Of a stretch of 64,000 nt of DNA, positions 43,150-55,732 are shown piece after piece. This stretch comes from Ampullaceana balthica. Its lineage: Eukaryota > Mollusca > Gastropoda > Lymnaeidae. A program made the translations under genes and the position numbers. Positions within the stretch are counted from its first letter, which is position 1. Each line of letters opens with the position of its first letter. The stretch is taken from the NCBI GenBank assembly GCA_944989445.1, contig CALYLW010000054.1, forward strand, positions 2,046,654-2,110,653. The letters run 5' to 3'. The notes beneath the pieces were generated by a model. The model was not told the DNA's origin and did no database searches. It saw nothing but the letters and a program-made list of their open reading frames with translations.

Positions 43150-44733
43150 TAAAGACGTGTGTACACTGGACGTCCCACTATGGACGTGTGTACACGGGAC
43201 GTCCCACTATGGACGTGTGTACACTGGACGTCCCACTATGGACGTGTGTACACTGGACGTCCCACTATGGACGTGTGTACACTGGATGTCCCACTACGGA
43301 TGTGTGTACACTGGATGTCCCACTATGGACGTGTGTACACGGGTAGTCCCACTATGGACGTGTGTACACTGGATGTCCCACCACGGACGTGTGTTCACTG
43401 GATGTCCCACTACGGACGTGTGTACACTGGATGTCCCACTATGGACGTGTGTACACTGGATGTCCCACTATGGACGTGTGTACACTGGACGTCCCACTAT
43501 GGATGTGTGTACACTGGACGTCCCACTATGGACGTGTGTACACGGGTAGTCCCACTATGGACGTGTGTACACTGGATGTCCCACTATGGACGTGTGTACA
43601 CTGGATGTCCCACTACGGATGTGTGTACACTGGATGTCCAACTACGGACGTGTGTACACCGGTAGTTCCACTATGGACGTGTGTACACTGGATGTCCCAC
43701 TATGGACGTGTGTACACTGGACGTCCCACTATGGACGTGTGTACACTGGACGTCCCACTATGGACGTGTGTGCACTGGATGTCCCACTATGGATGTGTGT
43801 ACACTGGTAGTCCCACTATGGACGTGTGTACACTGGATGTCCCACTACGGATGTGTGTACACTGGATGTCCCACTATGGACGTGTGTACACGGGTAGTCC
43901 CACTATGGACGTGTGTACACGGGTAGTCCCAATATGGACGTGTGTATACTGGATGTCCCACTACGGATGTGTGTACACTGGATGTCCCACTATGGACGTG
44001 TGTACACGGGTAGTCCCAATATGGACGTGTGTACACTGGATGTCCCACTATGGACGTGTGTACACTGGACGTCCCACTATGGACGTGTGTACACTGGACG
44101 TCCCACTATGGACGTGTGTACACCGGACGTCCCACTATGGACGTGTGTACACTGGACGCCCCACTATGGACGTGTGTACACTGGATGTCCCACTATGGAC
44201 GTGTGTACACTGGTAGTCCAACTATGGACGTGTGTACACTGGACGTCCCACTATGGACGTGTATACACTGGACGTCCCACTATGGACGTGTGTACACTGG
44301 ACGTCCCACTATGGACGTGTGTACACTGGACGTCCCACTATGGACGTGTGTACACTGGATGTCCCACTACGGATGTGTGTACACTGGATGTCCCACTATG
44401 GACGTGTGTACACGGGTAGTCCCACTATGGACGTGTGTACACTGGATGTCCCACTATGGACGTGTGTACACTGGATGTCCCACTACGGATATGTGTACAC
44501 TGGATGTCCCACTACGGACGTGTGTACACGGGTAGTCCCACTACGGACGTGTGTACACGGGTAGTCCCACTATGGACGTGTGTACACTGGATGTCCCACT
44601 ATGGACGTGTGTACACTGGACGTCCCACTATGGACGTGTGTACACTGGACGTCCCACTATGGACGTGTGTACACTGGACGTCCCACTATGGACGTGTGTA
44701 CACTGGACGTCCCACTATGGACGTGTGTACCAG
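43150..44733. repeat. 29-bp minisatellite, about 54 copies, 1.6 kb
   Basis: The unit contains GGACGTGTGTACACTGGACG plus TCCCACTAT. Variants CGGGTAGTC, TGGATGTC and ACGGATGTG are arranged in recurring orders over many units, showing higher-order block duplication. All three plus frames stay open for long runs because the unit lacks stop codons; these frames are artefacts. Confidence 0.97.
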
Positions 44734-45394
44734 ACATGTTTCGCTATAGGGCAAAAAATTTGCCAAAGTGTACAAAGTAACTAACAAGACCACCTATAAA
44801 TATTCCGGCAGTGGAGTAGCAATGTCAAGCGGAAATGGCGAGGGGGTCACTTTCATCGTAATCAGAGATGGGATGTACTTAATCAAAATTGCAGCTATCG
44901 TTTTTTGGAGAGAGGGGGGCGGGGCGGCACGAACCTTGTCTACGTCACTGCCTTCACGGCAGAAGTCAGGACCCCCCCTCGCTAATCGATACTGCCCCTG
45001 ATAATCGCGTACAGCCGTGTTCGATGAACTTTGTTCGAGTGCCAAACTGCGACACCGTGTCTATTTATAGACGCCGCTATCAACTCGCGATTTCTCCGCC
45101 ATGACCAGAATGTCAAAAGTTGTTTGCTTGTACTCAGGCCAGGTGTCGCTACAAGCAAGGGCAGCAACCTACCGCGGGGCGTACATGAAAACTTAGCCTC
45201 TAAGCCTCGTTTGATGAGGAGCTTGTTAAAAAGGAAATGACGTCGTCGTGCCCACAGTAAAGTCTCGGCGGCGAGATTTGAGAAGCTGGGCGAGATTTGG
45301 TCGAATCCAAATGTTTCGGAAACTTAAAATTCGGACGAGAGAGTTCTGGAGACGGTGGTGTCCTAAAACAAAAGTTTGCGGGCGATTGTCCGTA
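44734..45394. other. No gene seen
   Basis: Mixed sequence; a G run and GGGGCGGGGCGGC lie near 44915-44930. A fragment CAGTGGAGTAGCAATG at 44810 resembles GGCGTAG-type element ends. Nothing firm. Confidence 0.35.
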
Positions 45395-46165
45395 TAGGAC
45401 TTGGAGGGAGGGGGGAGGGAGAGAGAGGGAGGGGGAGAGGGGGAGAGGGGGAGAGAGAGAGAGGGGGGGAGGGAGAGAGAGGGGGGAGGGAGAGAGAGAG
45501 GGGAGGGAGAGAGAGGGGGAGGGAGAGAGAGGGGGGAAGGAGAGAGAGGGGGAGGGAGACAGAAAGGGGGGAGGGAGAGAGAGGGGGGAGGGAGAGAGAG
45601 AGGGGGGAGGGAGAGAGAGAGGGGGAGGGGGAGAGAGGGGGAGGGAGAGAGAGAGGGGGGAGGGAGAGAGAGGGGGGATGGAGAGAGAGAGGGGGGAGGG
45701 AGAGAGAGGGGGAGGGAGGGAGAGAGAGAGGGGAGGGAGAGAGAGAGGGGGGAGGGAGAGAGAGAGGGGGGAGGGAGAGAGAGGGGGGAGGGAGAGAGAG
45801 AGGGGGGAGGGAGAGAGAGGGGGAGGGAGAGAGAGAGGGGGAGGGAGAGAGAGAGGAGGGAGGGAGAGAGAGGGGGGAGGGAGAGAGAGGGGGAAGGGGG
45901 AGAGAGGGGGAGGGAGAGAGAGAGGGGGGAGGGAGAGAGAGGGGGGGATGGAGAGAGAGAGGGGGGAGGGAGAGAGAGGGGGAGGGAGAGAGAGGGGGGA
46001 TGGAGAGAGAGGGGGGATGGAGAGAGAGGGGGGAGGGAGAGAGAGGGGGAGGGAGAGAGAGGGGGGAGGGAGAGAGAGAGGGGGAGGGAGAGGGAGGGAG
46101 AGAGAGAGAGAGGGAGGGAGAGAGAGAGGGGGGAGAGAGAGGGGGGGAGGGAGAGAGAGGGGTTT
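45395..46165. repeat. Polypurine GA/GGGA-rich block, about 770 bp
   Basis: The plus strand is almost purely A and G: variable runs of GAGAGAGA joined by GGGGGAGGGA. There is a loose 16-24-bp periodicity. The three plus frames read as Gly/Glu/Arg (260-291 codons) without stops, which follows from composition. Long homopurine mirror-like tracts can form triplex DNA and impede replication. Confidence 0.95.
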
Positions 46166-46620
46166 ATTTTAAATATTTTATAAAACTAAAATGGCCGAGT
46201 TTTAAATTATATGAGAAGTCCACTAAGACTCCCAAAACCTAATAAGTCGATTTTGGCGGGGAAAATGAGTTACTGCCATTTTCTGGTCTAAATGGTAAAA
46301 CTCTTGACATTTTTATTTTGGTTTGGTCATTTAAAACCAACTTAGTACGCTGCATTTTATTGTTAAAAATATGAAACCCTTGCAAAATCTTCTAAGTCGC
46401 TCAAACATAAATGCCTTTCCCCCCATAACTCTAAAAAATGACTTAGAAGGTTTTGCAAGAGGACGTGATGCGGCTTTAAGGCTTCAATTTGGTAGCTCCT
46501 AAGTATAAGTATAAGGAATCGATCAGTCGCATTTTTCAAATAATTATACACTCAAGGTAGTACCCAGACTTTTTTAAAGGGGGTTCGCAAACTTGTCGTG
46601 AAGGCATTTCATGTTAAGAT
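46166..46620. other. No gene seen; a 19-bp stem-loop
   Basis: TTGCAAAATCTTCTAAGTC (about 46380) and GACTTAGAAGGTTTTGCAA (about 46440) are inverted repeats with one mismatch around a 40-bp loop. This may be the end of an unknown element or chance. No gene. Confidence 0.4.
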
Positions 46621-46621
46621 A

Positions 46622-47487
46622 AAGTAAACCTCTCATAACAACGAGCACCTCTCATAACGATATTTTCTCATAACGAGCAATTTATTTTTGAAAAAGTTGC
46701 TCCCTTAACGAGCGAAGATTCGCAAAACGAGTGACGCCTAAAGGGAAACTCCCTTTTTCCTGGAAATTCATTAGTGAGCCGGCACTTCCGCCCTAATGTA
46801 TTATTCTGTGTTAAGCACTCTGTCTGTTAGCGTATTGTTTTCATGTGTGATCAACGATTTTACAATTTTGTTATTAAGACAGTATTTGTAATTTTTTATA
46901 TGCAAAGTTTAATAAAGTGATAAATTATCTTCGAAAAAAAAACACAAGAAGACAATCATAAGTGAGGGAGAAGAATAACTTCAGATAACAACCCAAAAAA
47001 ACATTGAAAAGTGAGAACAAGGTTGCGAATCTAGGGCGCAACTACAATCGGCCAACATCAACGATCTGCACTATTCTCAAGAACAATTAAGGAGATGGAT
47101 GCTTCAAATGGAGTGTCAAGAATGTCTACGAAACGGTTACATCACATTTTCGTCAAATTTTGAAACGTCTGCAAAAACAAATGTCTTTAACAGTTTTCTA
47201 GTTAAAAAGCAATAATTATTTGTCATAAATCCATATTTTTGTTTACGTTTTTTGTTTCAAATCTAAATTGTATTCTGGTTTTTTCACTCTTTGACAGTTC
47301 ATAAGTAATTTTATTTGAATAAATGTTAATTATTATTATTTATTTAAAATGAGTATTTTTTTCAGCATGGAACGGATTATCATATTTTACATTGATTTGT
47401 ATGGGAAAAATTGTTTCGTATAACGAGTGTTTCGCATAACGAGTAACACTCTGGAATGAATTAATCTCGTTATGAGATGTTTGACTG
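46622..47487. mobile_element. pogo/Tigger-like DNA transposon relic
   Basis: Left end AAGTAAACCTCTCATAAC and right end, reversed, CAGTCAAACATCTCATAAC form inverted repeats with internal CTCATAACGAG and CGTTATGCGAAAC words typical of Tigger/pogo termini. TA dinucleotides flank both ends (46620-46621, 47488-47489), the TA target duplication of the Tc1/mariner group. At 47046-47090 a plus frame reads RPTSTICTILKNN before a stop, resembling the CENP-B-like DNA-binding part of pogo transposases. The remaining coding part is deleted or scrambled, so it is non-autonomous. Its right end seeds the adjoining 36-bp array. Confidence 0.85.
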
Positions 47488-48839
47488 TACCCACAATATA
47501 TGGTGTTATGAGATGTTTGACTGTACCCACAATATATGGTGTTATGAGATGTTTGACTGTACCCACAATATATGGTGTTATGAGATGTTTGACTGTACCC
47601 TACAATATATGGTGTTATGAGATGTTTGACTGTACCCACAATATATGGTGTTATGAGATGTTTGACTGTACCCACAATATATGGTGTTATGAGATGTTTG
47701 ACTGTACCCACAATATATGGTGTTATGAGATGTTTGACTGTACCCACAATATATGGTGTTATGAGATGTTTGACTGTACCCACAATATATGGTGTTATGA
47801 GATGTTTGACTGTACCCACAATATATGGTGTTATGAGATGTTTGACTGTACCCACAATATATGGTGTTATGAGATGTTTGACTGTACCCACAATATATGG
47901 TGTTATGAGATGTTTGACTGTACCCACAATATATGGTGTTATGAGATGTTTGACTGTACCTACAATATATGGTGTTATGAGATGTTTGACTGTACCACAA
48001 TATATGGTGTTATGAGATGTTTGACTGTACCCACAATATATGGTGTTATGAGATGTTTGACTGTACCTACAATATATCGTGTTATGAGATGTTTGACTGT
48101 ACCCACAATATATGGTGTTATGAGATGTTTGACTGTACCCACAATATATGGTGTTATGAGATGTTTGACTGTACCCACAATATATGGTGTTATGAGATGT
48201 TTGACTGTACCTACAATATATGGTGTTATGAGATGTTTGACTGTACCTACAATATATGGTGTTATGAGATGTTTGACTGTACCTACAATATATGGTGTTA
48301 TGAGATGTTTGACTGTAACTACAATATATGGTGTTATGAGATGTTTGACTGTACCTACAATATATGGTGTTATGAGATGTTTGACTGTACCTACAATATA
48401 TGGTGTTATGAGATGTTTGACTGTACCCACAATATATGGTGTTATGAGATGTTTGACTGTACCCACAATATATGGTGTTATGAGATGTTTGACTGTACCT
48501 ACAATATATGGTGTTATGAGATGTTTGACTGTACCCACAATATATGGTGTTATGAGATGTTTGACTGTACCTACAATATATGGTGTTATGAGATGTTTGA
48601 CTGTACCTACAATATATGGTGTTATGAGATGTTTGACTGTACCTACAATATATGGTGTTATGAGATGTTTGACTGTACCCACAATATATGGTGTTATGAG
48701 ATGTTTGACTGTACCTACAATATATGGTGTTATGAGATGTTTGACTGTACCTACAATATATGGTGTTATGAGATGTTTGACTGTACCTACAATATATGGT
48801 GTTATGAGATGTTTGACTGTACCCACAATATATGGTGTT

Positions 48840-50460
48840 ATGAGATGTTTGACTGTACCCACAATATATGGTGTTATGAGATGTTTGACTGTACCTACAA
48901 TATATGGTGTTATGAGATGTTTGACTGTACCCACAATATATGGTGTTATGAGATGTTTGACTGTACCCACAATATATGGTGTTATGAGATGTTTGACTGT
49001 ACCTACAATATATGGTGTTATGAGATGTTTGACTGTACCTACAATATATGGTGTTATGAGATGTTTGACTGTACCCTACAATATATGGTGTTATGAGATG
49101 TTTGACTGTACCCACAATATATGGTGTTATGAGATGTTTGACTGTACCTACAATATATGGTGTTATGAGATGTTTGACTGTACCTACAATATATGGTGTT
49201 ATGAGATGTTTGACTGTACCTACAATATATGGTGTTATGAGATGTTTGACTGTACCTACAATATATGGTGTTATGAGATGTTTGACTGTACCTACAATAT
49301 ATGGTGTTATGAGAAGTTTGACTGTACCTACAATATATGGTGTTATGAGATGTTTGACTGTACCCACAATATATGGTGTTATGAGATGTTTGACTGTACC
49401 TACAATATATGGTGTTATGAGATGTTTGACTGTACCTACAATATATGGTGTTAGGAGATGTTTGACTGTACCTACAATATATGGTGTTATGAGATGTTTG
49501 ACTGTACCTACAATATATGGTGTTATGAGATGTTTGACTGTACCTACAATATATGGTGTTATGAGATGTTTGACTGTACCTACAATATATGGTGTTATGA
49601 GATGTTTGACTGTACCCACAATATATGGTGTTATGAGATGTTTGACTGTACCCACAATATATGGTGTTATGAGATGTTTGACTGTACCTACAATATATGG
49701 TGTTATGAGATGTTTGACTGTACCTACAATATATGGTGTTATGAGATGTTTGACTGTACCCACAATATATGGTGTTATGAGATGTTTGACTGTACCCACA
49801 ATATATGGTGTTATGAGATGTTTGACTGTACCTACAATATATGGTGTTATGAGATGTTTGACTGTACCTACAATATATGGTGTTATGAGATGTTTGACTG
49901 TACCTACACTATATGGTGTTATGAGATGTTTGACTGTACCTACAATATATGGTGTTATGAGATGTTTGACTGTACCCACAATATATGGTGTTATGAGATG
50001 TTTGACTGTACCTACAATATATGGTGTTATGAGATGTTTGACTGTACCTACAATATATGGTGTTATGAGATGTTTGACTGTACCCACAATATATGGTGTT
50101 ATGAGATGTTTGACTGTACCTACAATATATGGTGTTATGAGATGTTTGACTGTACCCACAATATATGGTGTTATGAGATGTTTGACTGTACCTACAATAT
50201 ATGGTGTTATGAGATGTTTGACTGTACCCACAATATATGGTGTATGAGATGTTTGACTGTACCCACAATATATGGTGTTATGAGATGTTTGACTGTACCC
50301 ACAATATATGGTGTTATGAGATGTTTGACTGTACCCACAATATATGGTGTTATGAGATGTTTGACTGTACCCACAATATATGGTGTTATGAGATGTTTGA
50401 CTGTACCTACAATATATGGTGTTATGAGATGTTTGACTGTACCTACAATATATGGTGTTA
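48840..50460. repeat. Higher-order block, copy 1 (45 units)
   Basis: The order of C and T variants and the markers GAGAAGTTTG (49311), TTAGGAGATG (49451) and TACCTACACT (49901) recur 1,619 bp later. Private changes here are one inserted base near 49075 and one deleted base near 50242. Confidence 0.88.
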
Positions 50461-52080
50461 TGAGATGTTTGACTGTACCCACAATATATGGTGTTATGAG
50501 ATGTTTGACTGTACCTACAATATATGGTGTTATGAGATGTTTGACTGTACCCACAATATATGGTGTTATGAGATGTTTGACTGTACCCACAATATATGGT
50601 GTTATGAGATGTTTGACTGTACCTACAATATATGGTGTTATGAGATGTTTGACTGTACCTACAATATATGGTGTTATGAGATGTTTGACTGTACCCACAA
50701 TATATGGTGTTATGAGATGTTTGACTGTACCCACAATATATGGTGTTATGAGATGTTTGACTGTACCTACAATATATGGTGTTATGAGATGTTTGACAGT
50801 ACCTACAATATATGGTGTTATGAGATGTTTGACTGTACCTACAATATATGGTGTTATGAGATGTTTGACTGTACCTACAATATATGGTGTTATGAGATGT
50901 TTGACTGTACCTACAATATATGGTGTTATGAGAAGTTTGACTGTACCTACAATATATGGTGTTATGAGATGTTTGACTGTACCCACAATATATGATGTTA
51001 TGAGATGTTTGACTGTACCTACAATATATGGTGTTATGAGATGTTTGACTGTACCTACAATATATGGTGTTAGGAGATGTTTGACTGTACCTACAATATA
51101 TGGTGTTATGAGATGTTTGACTGTACCTACAATATATGGTGTTATGAGATGTTTGACTGTACCTACAATATATGGTGTTATGAGATGTTTGACTGTACCT
51201 ACAATATATGGTGTTATGAGATGTTTGACTGTACCCACAATATATGGTGTTATGAGATGTTTGACTGTACCCACAATATATGGTGTTATGAGATGTTTGA
51301 CTGTACCTACAATATATGGTGTTATGAGATGTTTGACTGTACCTACAATATATGGTGTTATGAGATGTTTGACTGTACCCACAATATATGGTGTTATGAG
51401 ATGTTTGACTGTACCCACAATATATGGTGTTATGAGATGTTTGACTGTACCTACAATATATGGTGTTATGAGATGTTTGACTGTACCTACAATATATGGT
51501 GTTATGAGATGTTTGACTGTACCTACACTATATGGTGTTATGAGATGTTTGACTGTACCTACAATATATGGTGTTATGAGATGTTTGACTGTACCCACAA
51601 TATATGGTGTTGTGAGATGTTTGACTGTACCTACAATATATGGTGTTATGAGATGTTTGACTGTACCTACAATATATGGTGTTATGAGATGTTTGACTGT
51701 ACCCACAATATATGGTGTTATGAGATGTTTGACTGTACCTACAATATATGGTGTTATGAGATGTTTGACTGTACCCACAATATATGGTGTTATGAGATGT
51801 TTGACTGTACCTACAATATATGGTGTTATGAGATGTTTGACTGTACCCACAATATATGGTGCTATGAGATGTTTGACTGTACCCACAATATATGGTGTTA
51901 TGAGATGTTTGACTGTACCCACAATATATGGTGTTATGAGATGTTTGACTGTACCCACAATATATGGTGTTATGAGATGTTTGACTGTACCCACAATATA
52001 TGGTGTTATGAGATGTTTGACTGTACCTACAATATATGGTGTTATGAGATGTTTGACTGTACCTACAATATATGGTGTTA
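50460..52080. repeat. Higher-order block, copy 2 (45 units)
   Basis: The same markers occur at 50930, 51070 and 51520. Private changes include GACAGTACC near 50797, TATGATG near 50993, TGTTGTGAG near 51610 and GGTGCTATG near 51860. Few differences in 1.6 kb mean a recent unequal exchange or replication error. Confidence 0.88.
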
Positions 52081-52515
52081 TGAGATGTTTGACTGTACCT
52101 ACAATATATGGTGTTATGAGATGTTTGACTGTACCTACAATATATGGTGTTATGAGATGTTTGACTGTACCTACAATATATGGTGTTATGAGATGTTTGA
52201 CTGTACCTACAATATATGGTGTTATGAGATGTTTGACTGTACCCACAATATATGGTGTTATGAGATGTTTGACTGTACCTACAATATATGGTGTTATGAG
52301 ATGTTTGACTGTACCTACAATATATGGTGCTATGAGATGTTTGACTGTACCTACAATATATGGTGTTATGAGATGTTTGACTGTACCTACAATATATGGT
52401 GTTATGAGATGTTTGACTGTACCCACAATATATGGTGTTATGAGATGTTTGACTGTACCTACAATATATGGTGTTATGAGATGTTTGACTGTACCTACAA
52501 TATATGGTGTTATGA

Positions 52516-52879
52516 CTTCATTATGAATGTGAATGTTTAATCAATAATTCTGTACCTATAAATTATTGAGGGCTTTGATTAAACTTCTCGTCTTTTTGCC
52601 GCGTTTAAAATATAAAAAAAATATTTTTTTATTTTATTTTATATTTTCAGTGCATACAGTGACCAAAAAGTAGGTTTTCATGCAATAAATAATTAACACT
52701 GTAAATAAAAGCTTCCAAAATAGTATTTTATTTAAAAATGCAACTACTCGATCATTCATTTCTTTTCTTATTAATAATGAAATCTGCAGGCGCAAGCGTT
52801 AAAGAATTTGAATTACATACATTATGGTACAGAACTGACAAGGCGGAAGACCACGATGCTATGTGGTTTATTTTAAAAC
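52516..52879. other. No gene seen
   Basis: AT-rich sequence. A plus frame at 52738-52998 overlaps the end of the transposase relic on the other strand and has no motif. Confidence 0.4.
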
Positions 52880-54230
52880 ATCTTCGATGTAAAGCCTTTT
52901 TGGGTTTTTTGTTAACAAATATTTTTAAAACACTGTTTTGGTGGATATTGAAAGTGATGCATCAATGCAAGCTCGGTAAGTCTCTCCTGCACCATTGAAC
53001 ATCTCATGTAATTGTGCAAACGTCGGTGTGCACTGACATTCGCTCACACGCAAAGGAAGTCACAGGAATCACACACGTGATTTTCATTTAGCAATAAATA
53101 TTTGGATACATCGATTCATTGCTATGTTTTATAGCTTCCGTGCAATTTTTTTTGGTAGCTTTGACTCTTCCCATTGGCTGAACCTGAATTTCCACCCAGT
53201 AAACTCTTCGGGAAGCACTTCTGGTGAAGGCAGATCTTGCTCATATAAATCCACATCGCCTTTCAGATCTTCATACATACAATTTCTAACAGCACTTGGC
53301 ACAAGAGCTAACAGTTGTGAGGATGTCCTGGTTAAGCCAGAGAACCGCATATCTAGTTTAGCAATGATGTGCTCCAGAAATGGATTAATTAAGTTCCGCA
53401 GATAATGTTGCATTGGCGTTTCTTCGCACAAATTTCTTCGGTAGATTTGCTGCTTAGCAATTCTGGGCATTGAAACTTCAGCTCCTACAGACTGCGCCAT
53501 GATGATGATATGATCATAAGTGTTTTGAAAATAAGAATCTACATTTGTTCTAATCTCTCTAAACTTTTGCTTGGCGTTTTCGATAAGTGACATAGCCTGA
53601 TTTATGTCAATCGCTTCTTTCTGAAGTTGGACTGTTATTCCTTCATGTCTAGATAATAGTTTGTACGTTACAACAAACGTCACAATAAATGTGAAGTTAC
53701 ACAATGAATGAAGAAGTGACGTTGCTCGAAACTTACTGTCCGTGTCCTAATCACCATTTGTAGTCTAAATTGGATCAAATCCTTGGTTGTTGTGTTTGCA
53801 TCGTGGCTGTGAAATTATCTCAAGAGTGTGAAAAATGTAAACATACGATTAATAGAAGTGTTTGTATGCTTCGTATCGCTCAGCCCATCTAGCTTTGCAC
53901 AAATCTGTTAAGTGCCTTCCGTGTAGCACTGCCAAAGACTTGTTTGTATGACGTTTTTCAACAAGGCTTCGCGCTTTAGGCTGTTGTTAAAAAAAATGCA
54001 TGTTTCTTTTAATTTGTCAATCCTTTTACGCACATCGGAAAGTCTGCACGAATGCGTGACCACTAGGTTTAAAGCGTGATAAATGCAGTGTGTGTATACC
54101 GCCAAAGGGCCTCTCGCAGAATACGCGCTTGAACTCCTGAGACAGTGCCCGACATAGATGCAGCGCCATCATAAAGCTGGCCCCTCATATTCTGTAGTGG
54201 GATACCCAAATCTCTCAAAGATGTCAAGGT
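52880..54230 (-). pseudogene. Dead hAT-family transposase (ZMYM1 / 52-kDa-repressor-like)
   Basis: On minus the order of hAT transposase landmarks is preserved across several frames. LGIPLQNMRGQLYDGAASMS and TVSGVQA lie near 54127-54200, AVYTHCIYHALNLVV at 54061-54105, and LCKARWAERYEAYKHFY at about 53856-53910. A 191-codon frame follows (53129-53704) with FIVTFVVTYKLLSRHEG. Last is a C-terminal dimerisation-type motif CVIPVTSFACERM near 53050-53090. At least three frameshifts and several stops break it, and the N-terminal zinc finger part is missing to the right of 54230. No terminal repeats were found. It cannot encode an active enzyme. Confidence 0.88.
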
Positions 54231-55732
54231 CTATATTTTACAAAAAAAGAGGCACACATTCGCAAAAGGGGGTTCGTTCGAACGCACGAACCCCCCCCCC
54301 TGCGTACGGCCATGTACGGTAATACTGGTTTACGTACGGGATACCATATAATCTTAACGTGGGGGGAGGGGGACGTGATTAAATAAGAAACACAATGTAA
54401 GGACCAAGTTTGGATAATACCGCTGAAGACTTCTGTAAACCCGGAGATAGCAGCTCGCAATGACGGACATGCGGCGTCCGTAAGCAGACTTGGGGTAATC
54501 TGCCTCTTGAAAACGGAATTTCAATATTCATTTTCAATACTCCTCATTTTCTAATATCCATTTACTATACAATAACAAACTTTTTTTTTAAACCAGAAAA
54601 TATTTCAGTATTTAGATTTAACGGCGTCAAATTCTACAGACGGGGCAGAAGTTTTCAACGCCACACTTTTCAGACTGCAAGTCGCCGCTGCACGGCTTGC
54701 CGGCTTACAGCCATCGCTCCCTCCTCGTCCATTCCTTCAACATCTCCCGGCATCACATCTGCTCGCGTTTTGACATGAATCACAGTCGGGCGAGGGGCGT
54801 GGCCCGCACAATTAAAGCATGTGGAACAGATTTGGCCTGACGATAACGCGGTTAGAGCATGTCAGAGCATCATTACGGGGAAAGGGGGGGGGCCGCCAGA
54901 CGGTGCCACCTCACACACACACACATGTACATGAGCACGAGTGTGGGGTGGGGGATTTAACATTTTACCGGGGGGGGGTGAGGGTGGATGTGCTTGTAAA
55001 ACAAAGGCTGCCGCGTGAACATTAAACCGGAAGTGCGTAGACAACATGTCCGCGAAATCAACAAGTAAATAGCGAGAAAAGAGGAGTTATTTCCAACGGT
55101 GCCACCGCGACTACCGGTCTGTCCCCTGCCTCTCTGCCCGTTGATGGGGGGGGGGTGTTAGCACCCTCCCTCACACGCCTCTACACCTTGCCGAACCTAT
55201 TCAAAACGAAACTACAAAAGTGTGCGCGATACATTGAAACAATGCGTCGTTTAAAGCAGATGAAGTGGGGCGAAAGATGCCGACGCAGAGTAAGTGGCCG
55301 CCCGAGGAGTAGCGCCCACCCGCTGCCCCAATTCGTCCTCCGCCCTTCCACCATGTAGATACTAAGTTTACATTGCCAAGAGCTCAGCCGCAAGTTTGAA
55401 GTCCTAATGGAGAATTCGCTGTTATGTCAACGTAAAAAAGTTTAAATTCATCATGAGGAAAACGCGACGTCATAGAAGAAAGAAGATAATTATGACTGGC
55501 ACGTAATAAACTTAAGTGTTTTTTTTTATAAACAAGTGAACATCGTCAATGCAATGACGATACCAGAAAACGAAACACTAGGGATTTTTTTTACAAGAGC
55601 AGTTATGTTAACAAAGTTGACTTCTGTTATAACGCTCCCAGTTTTTTTTTAAAATATTATTTTTACAACTACAGTACATCTAAAATTAATGACGGCTTCT
55701 AAGACCACTACGAATATGATACCACGGCTACG
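54231..55732. other. No gene seen over 1.5 kb
   Basis: Mixed sequence with homopolymer runs at 54291, 54361, 54886 and 55146 and a CA tract at 54911-54923. The sequence right of 54230 does not continue the transposase, so that copy is truncated. No exon recognised. Confidence 0.35.

Larger units (their letters stand above)
47467..52515. repeat. 36-bp array of transposon-end units, about 140 copies, 5 kb
   Basis: Each unit is TTATGAGATGTTTGACTG (the outermost bases of the pogo-like right end), TA, then CCCACAATATATGGTG or its CCTACA variant. The first unit is continuous with the element itself. One C/T polymorphism dominates; rarer markers (TTAGGAG, GAGAAGTTTG, CTACACTA, a one-base loss at about 50242) reveal a 1.62-kb tandem duplication. 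Plus frames up to 1,022 codons and minus frames up to 963 codons arise because 36 is divisible by 3. I reject them as genes. Confidence 0.98.

Noticed and set aside
47340..52540. Stop-free frames of up to 1,022 codons (plus) and 963 codons (minus) over the 36-bp array
   Set aside because: The unit length is divisible by 3 and lacks stops in several frames, so overlapping frames on both strands are open together. Frame changes occur at single-base indels. No non-repetitive protein segment flanks them.
52738..52998. 86-codon plus-strand frame as a small gene
   Set aside because: It lies opposite the C-terminal end of the hAT transposase relic and has no motif of its own.
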